Assembly: GCF_029227915.1 (NCBI RefSeq)
Contig: NC_079887.1
Location: forward strand, 11,470,001 to 11,534,000
Source of the DNA: Hydractinia symbiolongicarpus
Lineage: Eukaryota > Cnidaria > Hydrozoa > Anthoathecata > Hydractiniidae
Direction: 5' to 3'
Length of the DNA stretch: 64,000 bases
Under the pieces are notes generated by a model. That model was not told the origin of the DNA. It saw only the letters and a list, made by a program, of their open reading frames with translations, and ran no database searches. This document shows, in pieces, positions 13,701 through 25,107 of the stretch. Both the position numbers and the translations under genes were made by a program. Each line of letters begins with the position of its first letter. Position 1 is the first letter of the stretch.

Positions 13701-16700
13701 GCTGCGTTAGTCAGCATCCTAAAATGTTTTACATTCTGGCACATTTAGCAATAACAATAGCATAAACATAAGAATTCCATTGAATAGAAAAACAAACCTA
13801 TTCTCTTGTTCCGTGCAGCTTGATGACAAGGGTACGCACCATATTCAACACAAACATCTTGGTAAGGATTAAAAACAAAGCCATTGATTAAACATGGATA
13901 AGATCGTGTGTTTCCCTTTGTGCAGGTAATATATTGATAACAGTTCCATGGATTAGCCCAATCGCCATCAGTTCGATCACGACAAAACGCAGGAAGAGAT
14001 TGCGTGTATATGTTCACACACTTTCCACTTGATGGATCAAATATGTTATGATCTGGACAGGCAGTGTATGTTGCCTTTCCACCTTTGCATGTTAGATACT
14101 TAAATACATCTGGTATTGCATAATTTCCATCTGTTTTTCCATCACATGGATTAGCTGCTTGTGTTATTTCACCTTCTAAAAATAAAGAAGTAAGAATATT
14201 ATTTGAAATAGTCCTGTTTTGTTATTTGGAGGTCTAAATTGAAAATCTTTAAAAGCTCTGGTTAAAAAAAATCAATGACGTAATTGAACTGAAATTAAAT
14301 AAAGCATTGTAAAAGATTAATGGTACCTCATGACTGACCATATTTGTTCAAAGGTTATGAGTAAACCTGTACATTTTTAAACAGAAGGTAAAAACTTACT
14401 AAGTTGCTTGCACTTAAATTTAGTGGGGAATTCACAAAGGTCATTGTAGGGATCATACACCAAGCTTTTCACAGCACATGGTCTTTCAATGAATGTTTTA
14501 TGGACACAAGTTACATAACTGTGGCAGTCCCAAGGGTCTCTAAAATTTCCAGATTGGCGGTTGTTGCAGAAGTTCTTTTTGGTCAGTGATGATCCTGCAA
14601 CACACTTCTTTTGTTTTATATCATATACCTGACCATCAGCACAGTTAATATATTTTGTAACATGATCTTTGCATTGCATGTATGAAAATACGTCAGGTAT
14701 ATCATACCAGCCGTCAGGGCGATGTGCACATGGATTTGTAGGTCCATTATGATAAATTTTTGGCTTGACTTGGTTACATGGGTATTGATTTGGATAAACA
14801 CATGCATCTATGTATGGATTGTAATTCAAAGTGGCTACTTGACAATTGAAACTGTGTGTTAAGCCTTGAAAGCATTTAAAAAATCCATGACAGTTCCAGG
14901 GATTTGCCCAGTCACCTTCACTTCTATGTTGACAGAAGTTTTCAACAGATTGAGTTGATATATCTACACATTCTCTCTTTCCAGGCTCAAAGATGTTATT
15001 GTCAGGGCATTTTTTATATTTTGATTTTCCTGCTGTACATGTCATATACTTAAAAACATCCCGAATCGCATAATCTCCATCCTTTAAAGTTTCACAAGGA
15101 TCAGCTGCTGATTGTTCTAAAAAATCAAATCATATCTATAAGATAACACAAATCCCAAAAATGTCAAGCTAAAAATTTTTTATATGGAACATGCCGTTTG
15201 CACATCTGATATTGTTGTTTGTAACACTTACAATTTCAGATTGAAAATTAAATAATTTCTACCAATGGCGTAACTTTTTGATGTTTATTCCAATAGTAAA
15301 TAAAAAAACATAATAAAAAAAGCTTGAATCAAAACATATACTAGAATGCTCTGTGCAATATTACCTCGTCTCTATGGTAATCTACTCAGAAATCTTATCT
15401 ATTCTGAAAGAAAGAAAGATAGCAGGGCATTGCTATAGAAGAAAAGAGGAGGTTATCAGTGATATGGTTTTATGGTCACTTAATCATGATAGGAGGAAAA
15501 TTGGACGACCCTGTAAGACTTACATCAATCAGCTAACGGAAGATACAAATTGTCAACTAAACGATCTCCCAGAAGCTATGGAAGATAGAGAATTTTGGAG
15601 AGACAGAGTTAATATGGTCCAGGCAACCTGCCCGATCCGATGATTCCAATAGTATCTCTATGCTAATAATATTTTTAGTTGTATATTCACTTTATAAATT
15701 CTAAATTTTATACATTTGACTTGATATATTTGTACCGTATTTTCCGGTATATAACCCGCGGGTTATAAGTTGATTTTTACGACTTTCACTGTTGGTGCGG
15801 GTTATAATAATGTGGTGCGGGTTATGTGATAAGTTTTATATTTTCTGTCATTTATTGTGAAATTTGAAGTTTATACATTCAATGAAGAAAATAGTATGAA
15901 CAAAATAAAATGAGTACATTAATATAACTGCATGCGCTGTCCTATATCTACGTAATTTTACTTCAACTACGTGATTTAATTACGAGCTCTCTCTGAAACA
16001 ATTCTGGAGATCATTTTTGTTTTGTGTTGAATGTAATTCTAATCTATTCATATGTTTGCAATCACATAGAGCACATTGAAATGATTTGCTTCTGGTAATA
16101 GAGCAATATAGCAGGTATCAGTTTTAGGTTTAATTGACACATATTTCACAACCTAGTGCCCAGGACTTAATTATTAATTCCTGTTAAAAATATTGAAAAA
16201 TGATAATAATTTTCTCCTTTTATCTACGCTACCTTCGGGCATCAGGTGGCCACTGAAAATATCAAAAATAATTATAAAATATAATTGATAAGACACACGC
16301 AACTATCTCCTCCTCATTACTGCCATTGATTTTGTCATGCACACTGTGATTGCTGAGATATAAATAGATAACAAAATTCTATAAACATTAGAAAAGAACG
16401 TTCTGTACATCGATGTTACAGACAATCTGTGATAATTATTATGTTGTTTACTTTTATGCCAAAAAAAATATACATAAAAAACAGAGATTTTACTTTAGAT
16501 TTATAACCTGATAGCATGGGTTTTTTCTTATTTGTTTGCTTGTTTAATTGCAGGAAGCAAGAGATATTATCGGCTGAAACTAATGTTTGCAAATGAAAGG
16601 AAAACAGCAATTAATTTTAATTCATTATTACTTCGGCAATCAGAAACAAGGAAGTTAAGACTAAGAGAGTCGCTAGTTCCGACACTTGGTTCTCGTGTTT

Positions 16701-19700
16701 GGGGTTCACGAGCAAAATGCAAAAAACAGAACACACACACATGTTTATAAAATGATTAGGGTAAGAACAAATACGCTGAATTTTTTTCTTAATACGATGC
16801 AGGTTATACAAAGGTGTGGGTAAGTAAAACACATCGAAATTTTATGCGGGTTATGCAAAGGTGTGGGCTATTTGGTAGCATCTAGTTTATAACTCCCTAA
16901 AGAAGCTAAGCTGCGGGTTATAAGATGTCCGGGTTATATACTGGAAAATACGGTACACTACCACATTTAGCCCTATGAATTTACGTTAGCATTTAACATT
17001 GCAGACTTAAAAGACAAGCTATATTGATTAAAGGACAGCTCTTTTCTGCTACCCTAAAATCGTGCCTAAAATGCTTATTACAATATGAATATAAACTGTG
17101 TTAATTTTATATTTGTGAGCTTGGTTCTCGGAATATGTGACGTAAGTCCATAGGGATGTAAACCAACACATTCAGAATAAACAAAGCAAGGGAATGCTAA
17201 CTTCTCAAAGTGTGATTTTATTTATCATATTATAAAGTAAACATCTTGATCAGAATAAAATAATGTTTCACTGTATAAATACAGTTTTAGAGTTTTAGAC
17301 AAGAGTTATCAAAAAGTTAGAAAAAATAAGTGTTACAAGTATTTAACTTTATTATGAAATTTTTCTGTGTTATTTTCGTATCAAAACATCTTGAAAGACA
17401 ACAGGTGCTTCATTTAATTTGCTAGACTTGAAAATTAAACTTTAAATTATTATGCACAATAAAGTGTACTGGGAGTAATTTGGTGATAGAAAAACAAAAA
17501 AGTCTCAGTTTTTCTTTGTTTACCTACTTTTGCATGTTGTTAAATTGTTGAAAATTATTTTATCTACGATGATGTTGTTCTACTAGAATTTAACATGCCT
17601 TCTTCGTCGCTCAAACCTTGCGATAAAATATGATCTCGCTTTGAAGACGAAAAAGTAAGTGCATCCAAACAAGTCCTGGGTGAGCTATGTATGCCGTATG
17701 ACATCACAAATAAACAAAATATGTACAAACCAGGTTGGCTTTTGTTTGATAACGGTGGCAACCTTATAAAAATTTTTATATCATGTTGTTTTTGTGATAT
17801 GGAATGTAGTTTTTTTGTTAGTTTTTCTTTAAGTTATTTTAGATCATGAAAAATCTACTTTGCTGCTCTAAGAGAAGCATGTCAAAAATGTTTATTTCAA
17901 ATCCCCACAATAAAGGACAATAAAAGTGCCAATCCCTGATGTTCCTTCAAATCGGCTTTGCCAACCTCATTTTCTTTGTAGGTTGGCAAGGCACTATTAT
18001 GTTGACTTTCAGTACTTGGATTCACAGGGCTAAATATTTGGTAGTATTAATTAGATGGCAAGCATTGCAATGAGCAGATGTTAGAACTAAAATTATGTTT
18101 AAATAAATGCAAGTTGCAGATTTTTTATCTAGTCTATATCTTCAATAATAAGTTCTTGTTTCAACTTTTTTTTCTTTTATTAACTTAAAGATATACTATT
18201 TAAAGTGAGCTAGTCCATGTATGTATATTTTTTATGTTATGTTATTTTTGTTTTAGTTTTAAAGTTCTCACCTTAACACCATAGCTTCTGTCAAAGCCAT
18301 CAAAACAAAAAAAATCGTAAATCTATTTTAGATATAACCAGCTTTATTTTGTAAGAGAAACTTAACGTAAGTTAGAAAAAATTAACACAGTCTAGATCAG
18401 ATTGGCAGAGGGCCATTAATATACCCCGTCCAACCCATGCTAGCATGGAAAACGGACGTTAAGCCGAGAATGATGATGATGATGATAAAAATAAACTTTA
18501 TTCAAACACTAATTTTTTTGTATGCACTGTATGTTTATTTATTTTTTCATTTTCAGTAATGCTAGGAAGCAAATATAACTAAAAATTATTACTTTAACTG
18601 GTGAAATAAAAGAAGTTGGGTAAGTTGGGCAAGAAGATTACTTGTTTCAACCTCATTCCCAATTTATGGTTTTTTTCAGAAAATGGGAATTTTTATAACC
18701 TGATCTGGTCTGATTCTGCTGGTGCAATTGTACTGGTAAAAAAAATTTTGCAGAGTAGTCTTTAGAAATTAAGACAGCCTGTAGTAAAATTAGTTTTTGT
18801 GATTGAGAGGGCCCAGGCCATAATAAAATTTCACAGAATATATTTTTGTGATTAGAAGGTATTTGATGTAAACTTTTATTTTAGAGATTGGAAGCCCTTT
18901 ACCATATGAACAAACTCTATCAAAATAAACACCATAATTTTAAATCTAGGATAACAAGAATAATAATAAAATACATTATTTAATACCTTCAAGAATTTCT
19001 AACATTTTTGTGATTTAATAGTGTTTTCAACTGATTTATTTTTTGCCTACTTAGTGAAAGTGCCTCAAAAATTTATTTTCTTGAAATAGCATGGTTTACT
19101 ATCGGTACTTACAAAGACTATATCAAATAGCTAGAAACTTACCAGATAATTGTTGGCAAGGGAATTTGCTAGCAAGTTCACATGTGTTGTTGTAAGGATC
19201 AAATACTAAACTTGACACTGGACAATCAAAAGGTACTGAAGAACCATGGACACAAACAAGAAACTTATGACAATTCCAAGGATCTCTGTAGTTCATAGTT
19301 GGGCGGTGCGAACAAAATGTCTTGATATTAACTTTTGAACCATCAACACACTTCAGAAGAACTGGATCAAATATATCACCAATTTTGCATTTTTTTATGG
19401 TCCCAACATGTTTTTTACATTCTAAATAGGCAAAAACATCAGGTATCACAAAGTCTGCATCACCTTTTGTTGCACAGGAATAGATGTCACCCTTTTCCAC
19501 ATTAGATCCAATTTGCTTACATCCATACTGACTTGAGTACACACATGCATCTAGATATGGGTCAAAAACCAAACTATTTAGTTGACAGGGAAAGTTATGT
19601 GTTCTACCAATGTGACACTTAAAAAAGCGATGACAACTCCAGGGATTTGCCCAGTCACCATCAGTTCTATTCTGACAAAAGTTTGGTACTGACTGAGTGG

Positions 19701-22700
19701 CTATGGAGACGCACTTCTGACTTCCAGGTTCATAAATATAGTTATTGGGACAGGCTGTGTAGGTTGATTTTCCTCCTTTACATGTCATGTACTTAAAAAC
19801 ATCACGTATGGCATATTGTCCATCTTTCAGGGTTTGACACGGTTCGCTGTCTTTTTCTGAGGACTGTTTAAACTTCACGTAGTCTAGTTCTTGGTCACAC
19901 TGGAATTCACCATTATGAACACAGAGATCTAAATTTGGGTTGTAAACTAAAGGTGGCTGGGCTGAAGCACATGATCTGAAATATACTTCCCCATGCACGC
20001 AGGAAATAAAGCCATGACAGTTCCATGGATCACGCCAGTTTGATGTTGAACGATGCTTACAAAACAATTTTTTGTTGTAGCTTTTTATTGAGACACATTT
20101 GTCCTGATTGGGATCGAACATTGTATGTTTTGGACATTGTGAATACGATGCTTTATTTTCATGGCAAGTCATAAAACGAAACACATCACGCAACGGAAAA
20201 TTTCCATTTGGCAAACCACTGCAAGGATTGGATGGAGCTATAAAAGAAATGATCCTAAAATATACATTTCTTAAATATTTAACCACAGGTTTGCCAATTC
20301 TCAGTATACTTCAAAACAAAAAGAAAATTGTTATAGTTTAAAAAGACATTCCCTTCATATAAAAGACCTGCCACATTGTTTTTTTAGATTCATTCTTTAT
20401 TTTGCGTTAAGGTCTCATTTTTGAAATATTTTATGTTTACACAGTGGGTATGCAAAATTTACCATGTTTGAAATTAATCTCTAATTTCCAATGGATATTT
20501 TATTACAGTAAACAATTATATGTTAAGTTTCCCTTATGTAAACAAGTAACATAACAAAGAGTTGACCGACACCTATAATCAAAATTTCTTTTCCTTTTTT
20601 TCGTTTTTCCTGAGTATTAAAGAAGTGGAAAGCACAATGAAGTTGACTCATAAGTTTTCCCATGTGTTTCCTAGGTTTCTGCCACTTCTAAAACTGAGTT
20701 TAAGTCTGCTTAAACTATTATTTCAAATTATTTTTAGTTTGTTCTTTTCTTTTACTTTGTTGCTCCAAATATCACAAAAACATAGTAAAAATTATTGTTT
20801 TAAAGTTATAGTTTACTGTTTGCATGATCTACTGTACCACAGTAGACAGCAATGAAAACAGACTTGTGACCCAACTGTTAAGTTTTCTGCAGTGTGCTTT
20901 ATCAAAACGTTCATTTACTGCAAGATTTTACATGTTTTGTTAGGAATAATATGTTTTCCCTACAAGGGTTATAATTAAGTAAAATATAATTTGCACAATA
21001 AATTTTGCAAAGTAAACTTGTTTACTTCCACAAAAAGCATATACTTAGGTATGTTTTTCTATTTTTTATGTATACCACCAGAAAGGTATTAAAATATATT
21101 TCCCAATGCAGAAAAATTTGCTTTATTATTTTAAATGGGAAAAAGGGAACTTTAAGAAAGTTGAATATGCTCAAACAAAATTCAGAAGCATGTGCAAATT
21201 TTTTACTTATAGCTTTGTTCATAATTTTTATGGCATGATAGAAATTGTTGATGCCAAACTACTACAAAACAGGAACTATTTAAATTTTTTACCACTTGTA
21301 ATGTTTTTAACATGCTGTTTTCTTGATCATATAATAAATTCGTTTAATATCTTTATGTTTTACGGATTATATTTACTTTTGCTTTTACTTTATTTTTAAA
21401 TCTTAATTTATAGATCTCGATATTCTAAAAAAAAATTACACTATTAAATTATACATATTTTATTATTAATCTCTTTTAAGCCAACACCAAAATGCTAAAT
21501 ATAGCAAGTTTCAATTTAAAAACAAATTTTTTATGCAGACTTTTTACTGAAGAGGGTTAAAAAATTGGAATTTATTTACTGTTTATTTGTTAAAGCAAGT
21601 ATTTCTCCAGGAAGTAAATCTAGTCTAAGATATTTGTTTAGACTTGAGACAAAAATTGATGGTTTATGTACAAAAATGTTTCGTTAAACATCGATTTTTT
21701 GATTTTATTATTTGAATTTTTTTTCCTTAGATTTTTCATTATTTTTAATTCACAAAAAGTCTGACATCAAATACATGAAAAATTCTTAGAACAAGTATCA
21801 ACTAACAGGAATGATCAAGTCATCATTCTAAGAACATTAGGCATGTCAAATAAATAAAGTAATGTAAATCCCTTGTGTTTTGTTTGTATTCTAAAACAAA
21901 CAAAGAATCTAATCATAGGTTTATACGCTGACAGTTTTTATTTAAACAATGCAATATTTTTATTGTGTAAGTCATAACTAAAAAAATTGCTTTTCTACAA
22001 ATGTATGGCTTTATGCACAAAGTATAAAAGTTCACAAATCAGATTTTTTACATTTTTCATGTATAGACACACATTACATGAAATAACAAAAATATCAAGC
22101 AACAAATCTGTATTCAATGTTTAAAAATTGAATAAAAAACATCCAACTTTAACGGGCAAGTGTTAAACTACTTTGAGGACATCCAAATTTTTTGTCCCAA
22201 TAATTTTATTGAACAAATTTTTAAATAGGAGATAATCAAGAATGAGATGTATAAAGCACTTTTGTTATTGACTTAAACGTTTTTGACGAAAAAACACAAT
22301 AAATAAATTAGCATACTTTTAATCTCCTTGCATTGCATTTTGGAAGGATATTCACATCTGTTAGAGTATGGATCAAATACTAAGGTGTTAACGGAACAGT
22401 TAAACGTATGCTGCTTGCCATGAACACACATGATAAACTGATGACAGTTCCAAGGGTTGCGATAATTCCCATTATTTCGATTTTCACAGATGGTATCTAT
22501 AGTAACCTTGCTTGAATCTATGCACTCTTTTCGCTTAGGATCAAAGATTTGACCTTCTTTGCATGTTTTTATAGATGCAACATGGTCTTTGCATTCCATG
22601 TAAGCGAATACATCACTTATTGAATATTTCCCATCAACCAAAGCCATGCAAGGCTTTTTTGAATCATAACGTCGAAACCATGATGCTCCTAAATAAGAAT

Positions 22701-23622
22701 CACATTAGTCAAACAAAAAACATTAAAAAGAAAAATTTTACGTATAGAGAATTTTGTTACGAGTTCAACTCAGATTTTGTTTTTCCACCAATAAACAGAG
22801 AGATAAACATTAACATAGTTAAATATTGTTGAGCCTAAAAAGTTATTTAACAAATTGTTAAATACAATTTTAACATTTCCACTTAATTAATTAAAAAAGT
22901 AAAAAGACAAAAACTAGTTTAATTGTATTATTTTAGACATATGGCTACAAACACAAGCACTATTTTATAGAATAAGCACCTTTTAAAAATAAAAGGGTAT
23001 TCATTTTCTTTTCTAGTGATAGGGGTGTTTATTAATGCTTTATCAACATCAGGACATTGAGCCTTGTAGTAAAAAAAACCTGTAAAAATGTAATGGCAGA
23101 TATACTGTGATGGCATCACAAGCAAATTTTATTTAGAAAATTTGTTGGCGTAGAACTTTTAAAAAAGCTTTCTTTGATACAATTTAATCGATAAATAAAA
23201 GTGACAAAGTTCTGTTATATACATCGAAGGTTGCCATATTTTGGAAGTTGAGTCAAGTTTTGCATTTCGGGAGAATGATTTGGGGAGTTCGGAGAAAAAG
23301 GAAAATTTTATTCAATAAGGAAGAAGAGCTTGCCCTTATGTATACAGGAGTTTTTAGCAAGTTGGCACCCTTGTATAGAAATGTGTCTATTGCCATGTTT
23401 GAAAGCTCTGTGCAATAATTGACATTTTAGTTTTCTGCATGCCAATCATTAAAATTTAGCATACAAAAAATTAAATTAACAGTAAAACAGTAAAAGATGA
23501 AGTGATTTTTTTCTGTCTTGTTTTGTTTTACTTTTATAAAAATGCGAACAAAAAACTAATTTAGACTACATACCTGCAGACAGCTGTACAAGACAAATTA
23601 TTGTCAATATTTCCTTCCTCAT
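4543..23622 (-). CDS. Secreted multi-domain chitin-binding (CBM14/peritrophin-like) protein, 16 exons
   Basis: Join on the minus strand: 23622-23574, 22688-22317, 20237-19143, 15116-14400, 14175-13798, 13375-13145, 12642-12460, 11505-11275, 10455-10273, 9965-9414, 9333-9136, 9007-8825, 7354-7148, 6493-6317, 5257-5027, 4724-4543. The model gives 5169 nt (1722 aa) with no internal stop, and every intron has GT/AG ends and phase 1. A signal peptide is followed by 14 four-cysteine modules (type A: C-x18-C-x9-C-x12-C) and 13 six-cysteine modules (type B: C-x13-C-x5-C-x9-C-x13/14-C-x7-C, with NPWNCH and a xFDPY motif). They mostly alternate A-B. The type B spacing is that of CBM14/peritrophin-A chitin-binding domains. 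The likely role is an extracellular structural protein binding chitin, for example in a periderm or mucous cuticle. That role is inferred, and no enzyme domain is seen. Confidence 0.85.
5027..5257 (-). CDS. Chitin-binding protein exon 15: type A module
   Basis: 77 codons, with an Ala/Val/Glu-rich linker then a four-cysteine module. It ends at GTACGT. Confidence 0.8.
5297..5600. repeat. 37-bp minisatellite in intron 14-15 of the chitin-binding gene
   Basis: About eight imperfect tandem copies of a 37-bp unit containing TATCCTGCACCAATACTGTA. It produces a spurious open frame on the + strand. Confidence 0.85.
6317..6493 (-). CDS. Chitin-binding protein exon 14: type B module
   Basis: 59 codons; six cysteines and the motif DPWNCH. 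Donor GTGAGT. Confidence 0.8.
7148..7354 (-). CDS. Chitin-binding protein exon 13: type A module
   Basis: 69 codons; four-cysteine pattern with a short threonine/serine-rich lead. Donor GTGAGT. Confidence 0.8.
7677..7741. repeat. Short tandem repeat TTTTTTGTTAGTTAATA
   Basis: About four copies of a 17-bp AT-rich unit in intron 12-13, followed by an (AAC)n run near 7779-7796. Confidence 0.7.
8825..9007 (-). CDS. Chitin-binding protein exon 12: type B module with two extra cysteines
   Basis: 61 codons, like exons 7 and 9. The usual xxDGN turn is replaced by KLCACN, adding two cysteines to the normal six. Confidence 0.8.
9136..9333 (-). CDS. Chitin-binding protein exon 11: divergent type A module
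   Basis: A 66-codon exon. Ahead of the core it carries a glycine-rich insert with an extra cysteine (YPCSPVPGYHGG). Donor GTAAAT. Confidence 0.75.
9414..9965 (-). CDS. Chitin-binding protein exon 10: modules A-A-B
   Basis: A 184-codon exon with two successive type A modules before one type B module. It is the only break in the A-B alternation, so a type B module has probably been lost here. Confidence 0.85.
10273..10455 (-). CDS. Chitin-binding protein exon 9: single type B module (duplicate copy 2)
   Basis: Same length as exon 7 and nearly identical to it. The similarity continues into the following intron. Confidence 0.85.
10936..11100. repeat. Two-copy 88-bp direct repeat
   Basis: A block starting CAATCTGCTTGGAGGAAAGC at 10936 recurs at 11024 nearly unchanged. 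It lies in intron 8-9, and the duplicated counterpart intron (12643-13144) shows no such pair, so it helps explain the difference in intron length. Confidence 0.8.
11275..11505 (-). CDS. Chitin-binding protein exon 8: single type A module (duplicate copy 2)
   Basis: Same length and nearly identical to exon 6, including the donor context TTAG|GTAAGTACGT. Confidence 0.85.
   Translation of the reverse strand, partial: TLMDITEKTKLLHLLKQRWIPQWRILAPNYLMGVTQFVMLQNISIVIIIIHITLVVVQIKSLMQARKHAYQFHPSH
12460..12642 (-). CDS. Chitin-binding protein exon 7: single type B module (duplicate copy 1)
   Basis: A 61-codon exon that differs from exon 9 at about two residues (E/K and H/Y). Confidence 0.85.
13145..13375 (-). 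CDS. Chitin-binding protein exon 6: single type A module (duplicate copy 1)
   Basis: A 77-codon exon that differs from exon 8 at about three residues. It begins with a Ser/Thr/Glu-rich linker before the four cysteines. Confidence 0.85.
   Translation of the reverse strand, partial: TQMYITEKTKLLHLLKQRWIPQWRTLAPSYLMGVTQFVMLQNISIVIIIIHITLVVVQIKSLMQARKHAYQFHPSH
13798..14175 (-). CDS. Chitin-binding protein exon 5: modules A-B
   Basis: A 126-codon exon; the type B module reads NPWNCYQ rather than NPWNCH. The donor GTTTGT is weaker than its neighbours. Confidence 0.8.
14400..15116 (-). CDS. Chitin-binding protein exon 4: modules A-B twice
   Basis: A 239-codon exon with two A-B pairs. The motifs NPWNCH and DPWDCH mark the two type B modules. 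Acceptor and donor are both canonical. Confidence 0.9.
15353..15643 (+). pseudogene. Non-LTR retrotransposon reverse transcriptase, C-terminal fragment
   Basis: The translation carries the tail typical of LINE endonuclease/reverse-transcriptase proteins: IGRPCKTYINQL, then an EDREFWRDRV motif just before the stop. Only the last ~95 codons remain. The copy lies in the intron between exons 4 and 3 of the chitin-binding gene, in opposite orientation. The wording of the motif differs from the (GAT)n-tailed LINE family elsewhere in the window, so this is probably another family. Confidence 0.6.
15735..16953. mobile_element. Non-autonomous TIR transposon with TA target duplication
   Basis: Terminal inverted repeats begin CCGTATTTTCCGGTATATAA at the left and read CCGTATTTTCCAGTATATAA on the opposite strand at the right. 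TA dinucleotides flank both ends (15733-15734 and 16954-16955). Subterminal repeats of the phrase GCGGGTTAT occur at both ends. No transposase is visible in the 1219 bp. TA targeting fits a Tc1/mariner-like or similar system, but the superfamily is unassigned. Confidence 0.75.
16954..19142. other. Large intron sequence of the chitin-binding gene
   Basis: Apart from the LINE tail at 18384-18489 I see no gene, repeat or RNA in this stretch; short open frames lack recognisable domains. Confidence 0.4.
18384..18489 (+). mobile_element. Severely 5'-truncated LINE copy with (GAT)n tail
   Basis: Matches the 3' end of the element at 39611-40184: the phrase CCCATGCTAGCATGGAAAAC, then GTTAAGCCGAGAATGATGATG. 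Only about 100 bp are left. Confidence 0.7.
19143..20237 (-). CDS. Chitin-binding protein exon 3: modules A-B three times
   Basis: A 365-codon exon holding three complete A-B pairs without introns, followed by a GTAAGT donor. The fused pairs suggest past intron loss or exon fusion relative to the single-module exons nearer the 3' end. Confidence 0.9.
20238..22316. other. Intron between exons 3 and 2 of the chitin-binding gene
   Basis: AT-rich intron. Open frames of 60-100 codons are low-complexity, Phe/Leu-rich shadows and I see nothing supported. Confidence 0.4.
22317..22688 (-). CDS. Chitin-binding protein exon 2: modules A1-B1
   Basis: A 124-codon exon with one four-cysteine and one six-cysteine module. 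Acceptor TTATTTAG, donor GTATGC. Confidence 0.85.
22689..23573. other. Intron between exons 2 and 1 of the chitin-binding gene
   Basis: Canonical GTATGT donor and TTATTTAG acceptor bound this intron on the minus strand. No internal feature is seen. Confidence 0.5.
23574..23622 (-). CDS. Chitin-binding protein exon 1: signal peptide
   Basis: It encodes Met-Arg-Lys-Glu followed by a hydrophobic core (ILTIICLVQLSA) and ends phase 1 at a GTATGT donor. This start was chosen because it is the only upstream exon giving a secretion signal in frame with exon 2. The 5' leader continues upstream to at least 23700. Confidence 0.75.
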
Positions 23623-23699
23623 TTTCACTTTCCTTTCCTAACAGCTTGAAATAAACAGCATCTGTTTTTTCATGGAGTGTAGCTTTTTGCAAACGAGAA

Positions 23700-24784
23700 A
23701 GTGAAAGGTGAGTTTGCTGAGCCGTCTTCCGACCTTTTATTGCATGAGCAAATCACATGATTTTTTGCACAGCACTGTTACACCAAACATTTAGGGGGGG
23801 AATGTTCTGTAATAATTATATTTAGATTGTGTGTTTGACATAGAAGAGGTAGTAAAAAGCGTCTTTATAAATTTATAACATAACGTTATATGCAATTTAG
23901 GTAATATTAACTGATATTTTTTTCCTGTCTAAATAAGCACGTACACTACAGGGACAAAACCCCCGGATAAAAAGTAAAATAAAATTCTGGGAAGCTGTAC
24001 TTTCCCCGCATTTTTTAAATTAGCCCGAGAAAGGAGCGCAGGACGGTTCGCTCTACACATATTCCACATTTTAAAACTGTGTGTAGGGGCACCTTGTCCT
24101 CAGAGCCAGCTCTCGCCGTTCTAATATAAAAAAGAGATAACAGGCGCTGGGAACGAGGTTCGTGTGGTGAATCATGCAGCTTTGGGTTCAAGCTTGTTCA
24201 ACGACTTTTGAAGAAGAGAAGCGTCTTGACGAGACAAGGTTAAGAAGGATACGGACGGTCCATGGTAGGGAAAAAAATCACAACACGAATTGACACATGA
24301 AATTGTTTGTTTGTCTCTAACAAAAAACGACAGCCAATACTGGAATGATTTTTTCTTATTTTTTCAGAGAAAATGTAAAACCTTATCGGTTTTTTAGATC
24401 ATCATATGTTGATTGTATTTACTGCTTACATCTTTTCACACATTCCCATTGTCCCATTGGCAGCGTAAATCATTATGTCACGCCGAGACTCGAATAGTGT
24501 CTGTCTGGTTTTGTCATTTTTTTAAAAAATGACGAAAAGCTGACATCTGACAACAAATCACGACCTTGTTCCCATGTACATTTCTCCTTTTTTATATCAG
24601 CAAAAGGAAAACTTGCTTTGCAGTATCGGAGTATATTTAAAGACATAGCGTGACACCCTCGTCCCCAGGTCTTGTTGTCTAATGTCATAGCCGCTCTAGC
24701 GCTTACTTGACACGTCGAACGACATGGGTCAAAAACAGAAAAGAACCTTTGGGGATGGACAATGTTGAGCGCTGAAACAATTTC
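23700..24784. other. Upstream region of the chitin-binding gene
   Basis: It should contain the promoter of the minus-strand gene, but no clear TATA box can be singled out. A degenerate inverted repeat of the same family as the 51386 foldback element lies at about 24073-24156 (right arm GAGATAACAGGCGCTGGGAA). A 108-codon minus-strand frame at 24473-24799 has no recognisable domain. Confidence 0.4.
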
Positions 24785-25107
24785 TACGATGGCCCACAAG
24801 GGCCACAGTGCGAGAACTTTTTATACACTGCGCGAGAATTCTAAAATGTGCGAGAATTTTCCACTACACTGCGCGAGAGCTTACAAACTATGCGAGAATT
24901 TTTTTGTACACTGCGCGAGAATATTCAACAATGCGCGAGAATTTCCAAATATTGCGAGAAAATTTATATAGACTGGACGAAAAAATATTTTAAATATCGC
25001 AGGCCTACATATCATCGATCTGGTCTTTAAAATTAATTTTCTTTCGCGCTTTTTTTCTCTTTTAATGGAAACAGCATGGACTTTCGAAAGCATAGCTCGA
25101 AGCCATA

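Noticed and set aside
20562-21399. Several open frames of 66-97 codons on both strands
   Set aside because: They lie in an intron of the chitin-binding gene and are low-complexity Phe/Leu/Lys-rich.
24473-24799. 108-codon minus-strand frame next to the IS3-like element
   Set aside because: It runs across the transposon terminus and no domain is seen; probably chance.
24803-24975. CRISPR-like array suggested by regularly repeated GCGCGAGAAT
   Set aside because: Spacing is irregular, repeats are short and mirrored at the other transposon end; these are subterminal transposon repeats in a eukaryote.
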